From NCBI RefSeq assembly GCF_900156155.1, contig NZ_FTMD01000010.1, forward strand, positions 153,344 through 217,343: a stretch of DNA of 64,000 nucleotides, read 5' to 3'. The translations under genes and the position numbers were made by a program. Below the pieces are notes generated by a model. The model worked only from the letters and a program-made list of their open reading frames with translations, searched no databases and was not told the origin of the DNA. Positions 8,377 to 16,879 of the stretch are shown piece after piece (within the stretch, counting starts at the first letter, position 1; each line of letters starts with the position of its first letter). The stretch is from Aromatoleum tolulyticum (GTDB lineage Bacteria; Pseudomonadota; Gammaproteobacteria; Burkholderiales; Rhodocyclaceae).

Positions 8377-9648
8377 TCAGGTGGAATCGCGCTCTTCCAG
8401 ACGCCCCAACTGCCGCGCGACGAGGATCCAGCCCCCCACGACCGGTACCGCAACCAGGGCGATCGCGCCGACCGACAGGCCCAGCGCCGCGAGCCCGGCG
8501 TAGATCCAGCCGCTGGCGAGATCGCCGCCGCGATACACCACCGCATCGATGAAGGCCTTGGCCTTGTAGCGCTCCTCGCGGCCGACCAGCGTGAACAGCA
8601 CCTCGCGCGCGGGCTTTGCAAGCGCATGGCGGCTGCTGTCGTAGAGCACGCGCACGACCACCAGCGCGGCCAGCGCCGGCGCGGTGCCGAGCGCGACGAA
8701 GCCGACGAGCGCGACCGCGGGGAGCAGCGCCAGCGTCAGCCCCACGCCGAGGCGGCGCAGGATGTGGGCCGTCAGGAAGATCTGCGTCGCGATCGTCAAC
8801 ACATTCACGACGAAGTCCACGCGGGCCAGGAACACCCGCCGCAGCGCCCGGTCGGCGTACGCCTCGCCCAGCATGTGCGCCTGCACGAAGTACAGGATCG
8901 TCGAGGCGAAGGTCATCAGCAGCAGCCACAGCGCAATGCGCAGCAAGGCCGGCGAACGTAACACGAGCCGCGCGCCGCTCCACGCGCTGCCGCCGATGCG
9001 CGCCTCCGGTTCGCGTGCGAGCGTGGCCGGCTGGCGCTGTGCATGGCGGTCGAGTGCCCGCGCGCACCACGACACCACTTCGAGCGGCAGCACCGCCATC
9101 AGCAGCAACAGGAACACCGGCACATGCTGCGCCAGCGCCGCGGTCGTCGCCGAACCCGCGATGCCGCCGAGCGAGGAACCGACCGCGATGAACCCGAACA
9201 GGCGCCTGCCCTGCTCATGGCGGAACAGATCGGCGACGAAGCCCCAGAACACCGTGACGACGAACAGCGCGAACACGCTCACCCACACGTAGAACACGCG
9301 GTCTATCCAGGCCCGCGCGGATTCGGGCAGCAGATACAGAGCGGCATAGAAAACGAGCAGATTGGCGGCGAAAAAGCGGTTCGCCAGCGGCACGAACACC
9401 GCCCGCGGCCAGCGCGCCACGGCCGCCGAATACAGCGGCACCGCCAGCAGCATCACGACGAATACGGCGGTCCACAGAACCTGCAGGTTGCCGCGGTCGG
9501 CCGCGCCGATCTCGTCGCGCACCGGGCGCAGCAGATAGTAGGAATACAGGATCGCGAAACCGTAGGCCGTCGCGAGCAGCAAGGGCAGCGTCTCGCCTTC
9601 GCGCACCGGCACCACGCGGCGGACGAGTCCCCCGATTAACGCGGCCAT
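8377..9648 (-). CDS. MFS-type permease resembling NTP/NTP exchangers
   Basis: The 423-residue protein is almost entirely hydrophobic helices (about twelve by eye) with a short loop rich in Arg/Glu near its middle. It looks like the bacterial relatives of the ADP/ATP translocase (Npt/Tlc) group within the major facilitator superfamily: the N-terminal segment YGFAILYSYYLLRPVRDEIG and the FWGFVADLFRHEQGRRLFG loop recall this group. In free-living bacteria members of this group have no settled substrate. The only start in frame is the ATG at 9648, since a stop precedes it. A palindromic repeat lies just upstream. Confidence 0.6.
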   Translation of the reverse strand: MAALIGGLVRRVVPVREGETLPLLLATAYGFAILYSYYLLRPVRDEIGAADRGNLQVLWTAVFVVMLLAVPLYSAAVARWPRAVFVPLANRFFAANLLVFYAALYLLPESARAWIDRVFYVWVSVFALFVVTVFWGFVADLFRHEQGRRLFGFIAVGSSLGGIAGSATTAALAQHVPVFLLLLMAVLPLEVVSWCARALDRHAQRQPATLAREPEARIGGSAWSGARLVLRSPALLRIALWLLLMTFASTILYFVQAHMLGEAYADRALRRVFLARVDFVVNVLTIATQIFLTAHILRRLGVGLTLALLPAVALVGFVALGTAPALAALVVVRVLYDSSRHALAKPAREVLFTLVGREERYKAKAFIDAVVYRGGDLASGWIYAGLAALGLSVGAIALVAVPVVGGWILVARQLGRLEERDST

Positions 9649-9662
9649 CAGCTAACCCATCC

Positions 9663-9728
9663 CCGTTCGCCCTGAGCCTGTCGAAGGGCAGACGCTCCGC
9701 AGGGCTTCGACAGGCTCAGCCCGAACGG
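9663..9728. repeat. Dispersed palindromic element, copy 1
   Basis: A long imperfect palindrome: the left arm CCGTTCGCCCTGAGCCTGTC plus GAAGGGC pairs with the right arm GGGCTTCGACAGGCTCAGCC plus CGAACGG. It lies between the permease start and the oxidoreductase stop. Related copies are at 10646 and 44079, so this is a REP-like family of extragenic palindromes. Confidence 0.85.
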
Positions 9729-9815
9729 TATTTGCTTGCCGGGCCGACAACATTGTTCACCCGCCCGCAGCCGAGCCCAAGGCGCATTCGACACGCGGGC
9801 GCATCCCCGGCGCCC

Positions 9816-10604
9816 TCAGCGCGCGACGCCCAGCGCCTGCCGCAGCTCGCGCGCCGTCAGCGCCCGCCCGAACACCGGCGAACCGACGTCGAAATCCCGG
9901 GCGCGCGCCAGCCCGCCGACCGGCACCGGCTCGAAGCCCGCATCCTCGACCAGCCGCGCGGCAACTGCCAGCGCGTCGCGGTCGTCCGCCGCCAGCGGCA
10001 CGCCGACGCGCTCCCCGCTGCGATGCGCCTCGCTGCGCAGCGCCAGATACGGCACCGACGTGAAGGCCCGCACCAGGCGCACCCCCGGCAGGTATTCGGC
10101 CGACGCCACCCCGGTGCCCCGGTTCAATGCCGGCGTCGCCATCGGCCCGTCGCGTTCGGGACGCGGATTGCCGGTCTCCAGCACCACTTTCCTCGCCATC
10201 AGTCCCGCGTAGTCGCGCCCCACCTGCGGCAGCGCCCCGTACGGCACCGCGATCAGCACAACATCGCCGAAGGCCGCCGCCTCGCGCGGCGTCCCCACCC
10301 GCACGTTGGAGCCCAGCCGCGCCGCGAGCGGCTTCAGGTCGTCGGGATGGCGCGAGGAGATCAGCAGCTCGTGACCGGCCTTGGCCCACAGCGCCGCCAG
10401 CGCACCGCCGATCCGCCCGGTGCCGATGATGCCGATACGGAAACCGTCCGACGCACCGAGCACGACGCGCGGCAGCGCCGCCAGCACCGCCGTCGCGATC
10501 GCGGTGAAGATCAGCACGCGGCGGCGGCGACGATCGGTCGGAGAACCGAATGCCCGATCGGACAGGAGAGCGGGCCGAAAAAGGGACCGGATTTGCGCAA
10601 TCAT
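9816..10604 (-). CDS. NAD(P)-binding oxidoreductase, F420-dependent-reductase-like
   Basis: The 262-residue protein has a hydrophobic N-terminal helix (about 28-50), then a Rossmann fold starting at the GIIGTGRIGGALA dinucleotide motif. The layout (SSRHPDDL after the second strand, VLIAVPYGALPQV, VLETGNPRPERDG, and VRAFTSVPYLALRS) matches the COG2085 group, predicted dinucleotide-binding enzymes related to F420H2:NADP oxidoreductase. In bacteria that lack F420, such proteins probably use only NADPH. The membrane anchor, or uncleaved signal, is an unusual addition. A GGAGGC site lies 8 bases before the ATG. It is flanked by two copies of the palindromic repeat. Confidence 0.75.
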   Translation of the reverse strand: MIAQIRSLFRPALLSDRAFGSPTDRRRRRVLIFTAIATAVLAALPRVVLGASDGFRIGIIGTGRIGGALAALWAKAGHELLISSRHPDDLKPLAARLGSNVRVGTPREAAAFGDVVLIAVPYGALPQVGRDYAGLMARKVVLETGNPRPERDGPMATPALNRGTGVASAEYLPGVRLVRAFTSVPYLALRSEAHRSGERVGVPLAADDRDALAVAARLVEDAGFEPVPVGGLARARDFDVGSPVFGRALTARELRQALGVAR

Positions 10605-10645
10605 CCTTGCCTCCGCAGCATTATTCAGGCGGCAATCAAATACAA

Positions 10646-10700
10646 CCGTTCGTCCCGGGCTTGTCGAAGGGCGCTGCCAGGGCTGGCTCAGCCCGAACGG
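10646..10700. repeat. Dispersed palindromic element, copy 2 (decayed)
   Basis: The left arm CCGTTCGTCCCGGGCTTGTC plus GAAGGGC faces a shortened right arm GGCTGGCTCAGCCCGAACGG. The TTCGACA part of the right arm is missing compared with copy 1. It lies between the oxidoreductase start and the aldo/keto reductase stop. Confidence 0.75.
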
Positions 10701-10744
10701 TATTTCACCGGTTCAATAAACCGCGCAGCGCCCTGCCCCGCGGC

Positions 10745-11710
10745 TCAGGCGCCGATCGAATCGACATGGCGCTTCCAGAACGCCGCATCGGGGAGCGCGC
10801 CGATCGCCGCGCGCACGTTGTCCGCCATATGCTCCGGCCGGCCGGTGCCCGGAATCGCGCACGTCACCGCCGTATTGCTCAGCACGAACTTCAGCAACAC
10901 CTGCGCCCAACTCGTCGCCCCGATCTCCGCCGCCCACGGCGGCAGCGGCCGGTCGCGCAGGCGGCGCAACACCCGACCGCCACCGAAGGGCCGGTTGACC
11001 AGCACTGCCATGCCGCGTTCGGCCGCCAGCGGCAGGATGCGCCGCTCCGCCTCCGTTTCGTCGACCGAATAATTGACCTGAACGAAATCGAATTGCGCCT
11101 CGCGTATCACCGCCTCGAGTTCGCCGTAGGCGCCGTGCGTGTAATGCGTGATGCCGATGTAGCGCACGCGCCCCTCGGCCTTCCAGTCGCGCAGCGTCGA
11201 CAGATGCACCCGCCAGTCGACCAGGTTATGCACCTGCATCAGGTCCAGGCGCTCCACCTGCAGCAGCCGCATGGACTCCTGCATCTGGCGGATACCCTCG
11301 GCCCGCCCGTGCGTCCACACCTTGGTCGCGACGAAGGCCTTGCTGCGCAGCCCGGCCGCAGCGAGCAGTTCGCCCGTCACCGCCTCCGCCCGCCCATACA
11401 TCGGCGAGGTATCGATCACCGACCCGCGGGCCTCGAACAAGGTCCGCAACACCTCGGGCAAGCGCCGATACTCCGTCGAGTCGCGCGGGACGTCGAAACC
11501 CACGTACGTGCCCAGTCCGATGACGGGCAAGCGCTCCTGGGTCGAAGGAATCGGACGCGTCAGCATCGCACCTCCGGAAGACTCGCCGAGAGCCCGAGCC
11601 TTAGCCCGGCCGCCGATGACGAGGGCGGCAGCTGCGCCCGCCGCAAGCCGCAGGAATTGCGCTCGCGTCATTCCACGGGCGGAAATCATCGGGGACAACG
11701 GGCTGGACAT
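10745..11710 (-). CDS. Aldo/keto reductase with Tat-like leader
   Basis: The 321-residue protein is an NADPH-dependent aldo/keto reductase. The catalytic tetrad is visible: Asp and Tyr in DTSPMYGRAE, Lys in ATKVW and His in VHNL. The N-terminus has MTRAQFLRLAAGAAAALVIG, which looks like a Tat signal peptide in which the second arginine of the RR pair is Ala. Exported members of this family usually keep RR. The start at 11710 has a strong GGAGGGAGG ribosome site. Periplasmic or membrane-attached location is likely but depends on whether the altered leader still works. It may be co-transcribed with the oxidoreductase downstream. Confidence 0.85.
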   Translation of the reverse strand: MSSPLSPMISARGMTRAQFLRLAAGAAAALVIGGRAKARALGESSGGAMLTRPIPSTQERLPVIGLGTYVGFDVPRDSTEYRRLPEVLRTLFEARGSVIDTSPMYGRAEAVTGELLAAAGLRSKAFVATKVWTHGRAEGIRQMQESMRLLQVERLDLMQVHNLVDWRVHLSTLRDWKAEGRVRYIGITHYTHGAYGELEAVIREAQFDFVQVNYSVDETEAERRILPLAAERGMAVLVNRPFGGGRVLRRLRDRPLPPWAAEIGATSWAQVLLKFVLSNTAVTCAIPGTGRPEHMADNVRAAIGALPDAAFWKRHVDSIGA

Positions 11711-11848
11711 GCACCCTCCCTCCACACAACGGCCTAAGCACGGCCTCTGCAAGCTCTGACCGCGGGGATGCCCTCCGAGTGCCGCGATGCGCGGCAAATT
11801 CGCCGCCGACAGCGCGTCTGTTTCCTCTGCTTGTGGCGAACGCGGTGC

Positions 11849-13300
11849 TCAGTACAGCCCGGTCAGGTAGACGAAACTGATGACCACGAACACCGCCACG
11901 GTCTTGATGCAGGTGATGGCGAAGATGTCGCCGTAGGCCTGGCGATGCGTGAGGCCGGTGACCGCCAGCAGGGTGATGATCGCGCCGTTATGCGGAAGCG
12001 TATCCATGCCGCCGCTGGCCATGGAAGCGACCCGGTGCAGGACTTCCATCGGGATGCCGGCAACGTTGGCCGCAGCGATGAACTGCTCCGACATCGCTGC
12101 CAGCGCGATGCTCATGCCGCCGGTGGCCGAGCCGGTGATGCCCGCCAGCGTGGTGACCGTGATCGCCTCATTGATCAGCGGGTTGGGGATGGCCTTCAGT
12201 GCGTCGGCGACAATCAGGAAACCCGGCAGGATCGCGATCACCGCACCGAAACCATATTCCGAAGCCGTGTTCATCGACGCCAGCAGCGTGCCGGACACCG
12301 CCGCCTTGGTCCCTTCGGCGAACTTCGCCTTCACCGTCCGGAACGCAAACACCAGCACGGTGAGAATGCCCACCAGCAGCGCCGCTTCCACCGCCCAGAT
12401 GGCGGCGACCTTGGAAACCTCGGTGACGATCGGTTTGCCGCCCGAGGCCAGCACGATTTCGTGGGTGCTGCCGTACAGCTGCGGAATCCAGGCGCCGAAA
12501 ACCCGGTTCAGCACGCCCACGGCGAGCAGGGGCAGGATGGCGATCCAGGGGTTGGGCAAGGCCTCACCGGAGAAAGGCTCGGGTTCGTTGTGGTGCCCTT
12601 CGCCATAGCCTTCGTTCCTCGCCGCCGCCTGCTTGCGCCGCCAGGTCAGATAGGTCAGTCCCACCAGCAGGATGAAGACCGAGCCGACCAGGCCGAGCCA
12701 GGGCGCCGCCCAGGCATTGGTCTTGAAGAAAGCCGAGGGGATGATGTTCTGGATCTGCGGCGTACCGGGCATCGCATCCATGGTGAAGCTGAAGGCCCCG
12801 AGGGCGATCGTTCCCGGCAGGAGGCGTTTCGGTATGCCGCTTTGCCTGAACATCTCGGCGGCGAAGGGGTAGACCGCGAACACCACCACGAACACCGACA
12901 CGCCGCCGTAAGTCAGGATGGCGGAGACGAGCACGATGGAGAACATCGCCCGGTCGCGCCCGACGAGCTTGATCACCGCGGAGACGATCGACTTCGAGAA
13001 GCCGGACAGCTCGATGACCTTGCCGAACACGGCGCCCAGCAGAAAGACCGGGAAGTAGAGCTTGATGAAGCCGGCCATCTTGTCCATGAACACGCTGGTG
13101 AACATGGCCGGCACCAGCGACGGATCGGTGAACAGCACTGCGCCGAGGGCGGCGACAGGTGCGAAGATGATGACACTGAAACCGCGGTACGCGACGAACA
13201 TCAGAAACGCGAGCGCGGCCAGGATGACGATGAATTCGTAAATTTTCGAGAACCCGGTGAGGTGTGGGAGGGCTTGGTCAGTAGTTGCCGCCGGTGGCAC
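11849..13300 (-). CDS. GntP-family organic acid permease
   Basis: The 483-residue protein has about a dozen membrane helices and the GntP/IT-superfamily signatures: FPVFLLGAVFGKVIELSG, SAILTYGGVSVFVVVFAVYP, and the C-terminal GITGSATGGMSIAL and GGMDTLPHNGAIITLL segments. Relatives carry gluconate, or D-3-hydroxybutyrate and other short carboxylates. It begins at a GTG and overlaps the end of the CBS gene by 23 bases, with no clear ribosome site of its own, so translational coupling is likely. As last gene of a ligase-CBS-permease operon it probably imports the acid that the ligase activates. Confidence 0.85.
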   Translation of the reverse strand: MPPAATTDQALPHLTGFSKIYEFIVILAALAFLMFVAYRGFSVIIFAPVAALGAVLFTDPSLVPAMFTSVFMDKMAGFIKLYFPVFLLGAVFGKVIELSGFSKSIVSAVIKLVGRDRAMFSIVLVSAILTYGGVSVFVVVFAVYPFAAEMFRQSGIPKRLLPGTIALGAFSFTMDAMPGTPQIQNIIPSAFFKTNAWAAPWLGLVGSVFILLVGLTYLTWRRKQAAARNEGYGEGHHNEPEPFSGEALPNPWIAILPLLAVGVLNRVFGAWIPQLYGSTHEIVLASGGKPIVTEVSKVAAIWAVEAALLVGILTVLVFAFRTVKAKFAEGTKAAVSGTLLASMNTASEYGFGAVIAILPGFLIVADALKAIPNPLINEAITVTTLAGITGSATGGMSIALAAMSEQFIAAANVAGIPMEVLHRVASMASGGMDTLPHNGAIITLLAVTGLTHRQAYGDIFAITCIKTVAVFVVISFVYLTGLY

Positions 13301-13745
13301 CGCTGGATTCGATGCGCTCGCGCTCGAGATCCTTGATGAGGTGCTCGTCCTCGGCGACCACTTCTTTCAGCACGTCGCGCAAGAAAAGCACGCCGATCAC
13401 CTTGCCCTGCTCCATCACCGGGAGATGACGCACCCACTCGCTGTGCATGACTGCCATGCAGCGCTCGCAGGAGTCATCGGCCGAGGCGCAGATCACATCG
13501 CTGGTCATGATCTCGCGCGCCCGGGTCTCCCTGGCCGTGCGGCCCTTCAACTCCACCTTCAAGGCGTAGTCGCGCTCGGTGACGATACCGAGCAATTGCC
13601 CATTGTCGATCACCAGCACGCCGTTGACGTCCTTGTCGGCCATCGCCTGCAACACCGCCATCACCGGGTCGTCCGGACCGACCGAAACCACGCCGACCCC
13701 GACCTCGGCCACCAGTTGCCGGGCCGTCTTCACGGTCTTTTCCAT
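13278..13745 (-). CDS. Tandem CBS-domain protein
   Basis: The 155-residue protein consists of two CBS motifs and little else: the first covers about residues 15-68 (VNGVLVIDNGQLLGIVTERDYA) and the second about 75-132 (VRHLPVMEQGKVIGVLFLRDVL). A CBS pair forms a Bateman module that binds adenine nucleotides and senses energy state. The start has an AGGAG site. It sits between the acyl-CoA ligase (75 bases upstream) and the permease (overlapping), so a role in tuning ligase or transporter activity with AMP/ATP is a reasonable inference. Confidence 0.88.
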   Translation of the reverse strand: MEKTVKTARQLVAEVGVGVVSVGPDDPVMAVLQAMADKDVNGVLVIDNGQLLGIVTERDYALKVELKGRTARETRAREIMTSDVICASADDSCERCMAVMHSEWVRHLPVMEQGKVIGVLFLRDVLKEVVAEDEHLIKDLERERIESSGATGGNY

Positions 13746-13820
13746 TGCCTGTCTCCTACCTTGTATGTGTTATCGAACATCGCTTGCTGTCCCGTGGATG
13801 TTCGAACGGGGCATGACCGC

Positions 13821-15479
13821 CTAGCGCTGGGGGAGGCTAAGCTCCTCGCGCTGCAACTCGCGCAACTTGAACTTCTGGATCTTCCCCGTCGCGGTCGAGG
13901 GCATCGTCTCGCGCACGATCAGGCGCTCGGGGATGTACTGCATGGCGACCTTCTGCGCCTTCAGGAAATCGACCATCGACGCGAAGTCGATCGTCTGGCC
14001 GGCCTTGGGTGCGATGACGGCGCAGCCGCGCTCGCCGAGGCGCTCGTCCGGGTAGGCGACGATCGCCACCTGCTCGACGGCCGGATGCCGGTACAGCAGG
14101 GACTCGATCTCGAACACCGGAATGTTCTCGCCGCCGCGGATGATCACGTCCTTGTTGCGGCCGCTGATGCGGATGTAGCCTTGCTCGTCCATCTTCGCGA
14201 CATCGCCCGAGTCGAGCCAGCCGTCGGCATCGACGTTGTTCCATTGCGGCCGCTTGAGGTAGCCGCCGAAGGCCGAGCACGTGCGCACGACGAGGCGGCC
14301 GACCTCGCCGCGCGGAAGCTCGACGCCCGCGTCATCGACGATGCGGACCTCGGCGCCGTGGATCACCTTGCCGTCGGTCGTGTAGGCGCGCTCGTCGTCG
14401 TCGTCGAGGCCGATCATCGTGATCACGCCGATCTCGGTCATGCCCCAGGCCGACACGATCTTGGTGCCGAGGACCTTGCGCGCCTGCTCGACCAGCGGGG
14501 GGGGGGGAATCGGCGCGCCGGAGCACAGGAAGCTTCTCAGGGTCGGCACCGGCAGCCCGGATTCCTGCACGGTCTTCGTCAGGTCGGTCAGGAAGGGCGT
14601 CGAGGCCATCGTGAAGGTCGCGCCTTCCGCCCGGATCAGCTCGACCGCCTTCGCCGGCTCCCACTTGTCGAGGATCACCGAACGCCCGTGCAGCAGGATC
14701 GGCAGCATCATTCCGTACGCCGCACCGGTCTGGTGCGCCATCGGCGAGGCCATGAGCACGACATCGTCATGATCCAGGCGCAGCTGCCGGGCGTACTGCA
14801 CGAGGTTCGCCATCACCGTGTTGGTCGAATGCATCGCCCCCTTGGGCTCGCCGGTCGTGCCGGACGTGTACATCAGCATCGTGATGTCGTCGGGGCCCGG
14901 CCGGCTGCGCGTCAGGATGTCCGCGGCGTCGGGTTCCTTCTCCCAGGCCGGCGCCGTGAGCAGCGCCTCGAAGGAGTCCGGGCCGTCGCTGTCGATGACG
15001 ACGATGCGCTTCAACGCCGGCAGGGTCGGCTGCAGCCCGCGCGCCATCGCCTCGTGGTCGAAGCCGCGGAAGCTCTTCGGCACGATCAGCACCTTCGCCT
15101 CGCCGTGGCCGAGCATGAAGGACAGCTCGCGCTCGCGGAAGATCGGCATCAGGGGATTGATCACCGCGCCGATGCGCGCGCACGCGAGATACACCACCGT
15201 GAACTGCCACCAGTTCGGCAGCTGCATCGCCACCACGTCGTTGCGGCCCACACCCAGGCGCGACAGGCCGACGGCGACGCGATCGGCCAGGGCGGCTAGT
15301 TCGCGGTACGTAAACCGCCGCACTTCGCCGTCTTCGGCGCGCATTGCGGTCAGCGCGACCTTGTCGGGATACGTGGCGACGCACACCTCGAGTTCATCAT
15401 TGATCGTGCGATCGGGCCACAGGCCCGCGGCAATGCAGGCGGCACGACGGGGGGGTAGCAAGACTGCGTCGAAGTCCAT
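13821..15479 (-). CDS. AMP-forming acyl-CoA ligase, cyclohexanecarboxylate-CoA ligase (AliA)-like
   Basis: The 552-residue enzyme should activate a carboxylic acid to its CoA thioester through an acyl-adenylate. Marks are the P-loop TSGTTGEPKGAMHS, the A5 motif SAWGMTEIG, the hinge GWLDSGDVAKMDEQGYIRISGRNKD and the C-terminal lysine in STATGKIQKFKLR. The N-terminal part (RRAACIAAGLW, LPNWWQFTVVYLACARIGAV) recalls AliA of alicyclic acid degradation, so cyclohexanecarboxylate or a medium-chain acid is plausible. The start has an AAGGAG site. A run of eleven C (sense strand) encodes the Pro stretch in APIPPPPLV. It is the first gene of an operon divergent from a LysR gene. Confidence 0.88.
   Translation of the reverse strand: MDFDAVLLPPRRAACIAAGLWPDRTINDELEVCVATYPDKVALTAMRAEDGEVRRFTYRELAALADRVAVGLSRLGVGRNDVVAMQLPNWWQFTVVYLACARIGAVINPLMPIFRERELSFMLGHGEAKVLIVPKSFRGFDHEAMARGLQPTLPALKRIVVIDSDGPDSFEALLTAPAWEKEPDAADILTRSRPGPDDITMLMYTSGTTGEPKGAMHSTNTVMANLVQYARQLRLDHDDVVLMASPMAHQTGAAYGMMLPILLHGRSVILDKWEPAKAVELIRAEGATFTMASTPFLTDLTKTVQESGLPVPTLRSFLCSGAPIPPPPLVEQARKVLGTKIVSAWGMTEIGVITMIGLDDDDERAYTTDGKVIHGAEVRIVDDAGVELPRGEVGRLVVRTCSAFGGYLKRPQWNNVDADGWLDSGDVAKMDEQGYIRISGRNKDVIIRGGENIPVFEIESLLYRHPAVEQVAIVAYPDERLGERGCAVIAPKAGQTIDFASMVDFLKAQKVAMQYIPERLIVRETMPSTATGKIQKFKLRELQREELSLPQR
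14497..14507. repeat. Eleven-base G/C homopolymer inside the ligase gene
   Basis: The + strand has eleven G in a row here, that is C11 in the coding sense of the acyl-CoA ligase. It is in frame as given. Tracts of this length often slip during replication and can switch a gene off and on; they are also prone to sequencing error. Confidence 0.9.
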
Positions 15480-15606
15480 TGCTTGTCTCCTTGTTGGTAT
15501 GAAGCGAGTGCGGTCGATCCGGTGCAACATCGCGCATTGGACGACGCACACGACCCTGTTCTCGCGGATTATCGGGCTCGAATTTCCCTCACCAAAGCAA
15601 GAAGTT

Positions 15607-15632
15607 GCACACGCCCTGTGCGTCAATGCACA
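15607..15632. promoter_or_regulatory. Candidate LysR operator of alternating half-sites
   Basis: Between the divergent ligase and LysR genes three half-sites alternate: GCACA at 15607, TGTGC at 15617 and GCACA at 15628, giving the palindromes GCACA-N5-TGTGC and TGTGC-N6-GCACA. The last ends ten bases before the LysR ATG, a common place for autorepression. Assignment is by symmetry and position only. Confidence 0.4.
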
Positions 15633-15641
15633 ATAGTGCGC

Positions 15642-16547
15642 ATGGACTCCCTACCTGACTGGAACGACCTGCGCGTCTTCCTCGCGGTCGCTCGCCTGGG
15701 CACGATTTCGCTCGCAGGCGAGCGGCTGGGGATCGAACACTCGACGGTTTCGCGCCGCATCGACCGGCTCGAGGCCGACCTCAGCGTCGTCCTGTTCGAT
15801 CGCCGGCGCACCGGGTATTCGCTGACCGATGCCGGTCAGGCGCTCATCCCGCATGCGGAAAGAATGGAAAGCGCCCTGCTCGAAGCCGTCGAGGAGAGCG
15901 TGGGCCTGGGCGTGCGGCTGAAGGGGTCGGTGCGCGTCGGCACCCCGGAAGGCGTGGGCATTCACCTGATCGCCCCCGGCCTGGCGAAACTGCATCGCGA
16001 GCACCCCGATCTGCATGTCCAGCTCATGCCCCAGCCGCAGTATCCGAGCCTGGTCACGCGCGAGGTCGAAATCCTGATCACCCTGGACCCTCCCGAGGCA
16101 GGACGCTACAAGGTCGCACGCCTGACCGACGTCGACTTTTCCATCTACTGCTCGCCCGGCTACCGCGACTCCCACCCGCCCATCCGCCAGTTGAGCGATA
16201 TCGCCGAGCACGACTTCGTGGACTACATCCACGACGGCTCGCTCAGCGGCCTCTTCCGGGTCCTGGAAGAACTCACGCCACATCCCAGGCGGATCTTCAC
16301 CTCCACCAGCATCCTTGCCCAGCGCGAGGCCGCGGCGGCCGGAATGGGTCTCGTGGCGTTGTCGCCCTTCGTCGCCAATCTTTCGGACGACCTGGTCTGC
16401 GTATTCCCCGGACAGTCGCTCGTGACCCGCACCCTATGGATCGCTGCACCCGAAGACCTGCTGCGGATCAAGCGCGTCCGCGTCGTGTGGGACTTCATCC
16501 GGAACCTGATCGAGCAGCGTCCGGAGGACTTCCTGCGCAACGTCTGA
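15642..16547 (+). CDS. LysR-family transcriptional regulator
   Basis: The 301-residue protein has the LysR winged helix-turn-helix at about residues 5-64 (DLRVFLAVARLGTISLAGER, HSTVSRRIDRLEADL) and a periplasmic-binding-protein-like effector domain from about 90 (VRVGTPEGVGIHLIAPGL). The ATG at 15642 matches the usual family start. It is divergent from the acyl-CoA ligase-CBS-permease operon with a 162-base gap containing palindromic half-sites, so it probably controls that operon in response to its acid or CoA-ester substrate. Confidence 0.9.
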   Translation: MDSLPDWNDLRVFLAVARLGTISLAGERLGIEHSTVSRRIDRLEADLSVVLFDRRRTGYSLTDAGQALIPHAERMESALLEAVEESVGLGVRLKGSVRVGTPEGVGIHLIAPGLAKLHREHPDLHVQLMPQPQYPSLVTREVEILITLDPPEAGRYKVARLTDVDFSIYCSPGYRDSHPPIRQLSDIAEHDFVDYIHDGSLSGLFRVLEELTPHPRRIFTSTSILAQREAAAAGMGLVALSPFVANLSDDLVCVFPGQSLVTRTLWIAAPEDLLRIKRVRVVWDFIRNLIEQRPEDFLRNV

Positions 16548-16879
16548 CCGCGCTGCCGGCCAGTAGTGCGCCTTGGCGCGCACGAACCGCGGCGTGGCGC
16601 ACCAGGACGTCATGCAGCCGCCCAAAAAACAAGGGCAGCCCGGACGTGCCGGCCTGCCCTTGATCGATCCCCTGCCGGGGCAACGCTTGCGGTAAAAAGC
16701 GCCTGTTCGCACCAACCGGAGCCGGGTTTGGCTGGAGCATCCCGGCTTGTGGCCGGAAGCGTCGGTGCAGATCAGTTGTCGCCATTAGACCTCAGGCAGA
16801 TGAATCTGAAAATTTCATAATTGCGATACTGCCATCTCTATATCAGATAGACTGAGCAGGTCCTTTCCCTGCCCCCGAC
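16548..16879. other. Gene-free stretch between two LysR genes
   Basis: No convincing gene. It holds a hairpin, AAGGGCAG (16631-16638) pairing with CTGCCCTT (16654-16661), flanked on the left by a run of A, so it reads as a terminator only on the minus strand, where no gene lies upstream. The last 80 bases are A/T-rich and should contain the promoter of the second LysR gene. Confidence 0.5.

Noticed and set aside
16625..16661. Hairpin with A-run, possible terminator
   Set aside because: The T-run would be on the minus strand, but no minus-strand gene ends here, so calling it a functional terminator is not supported.
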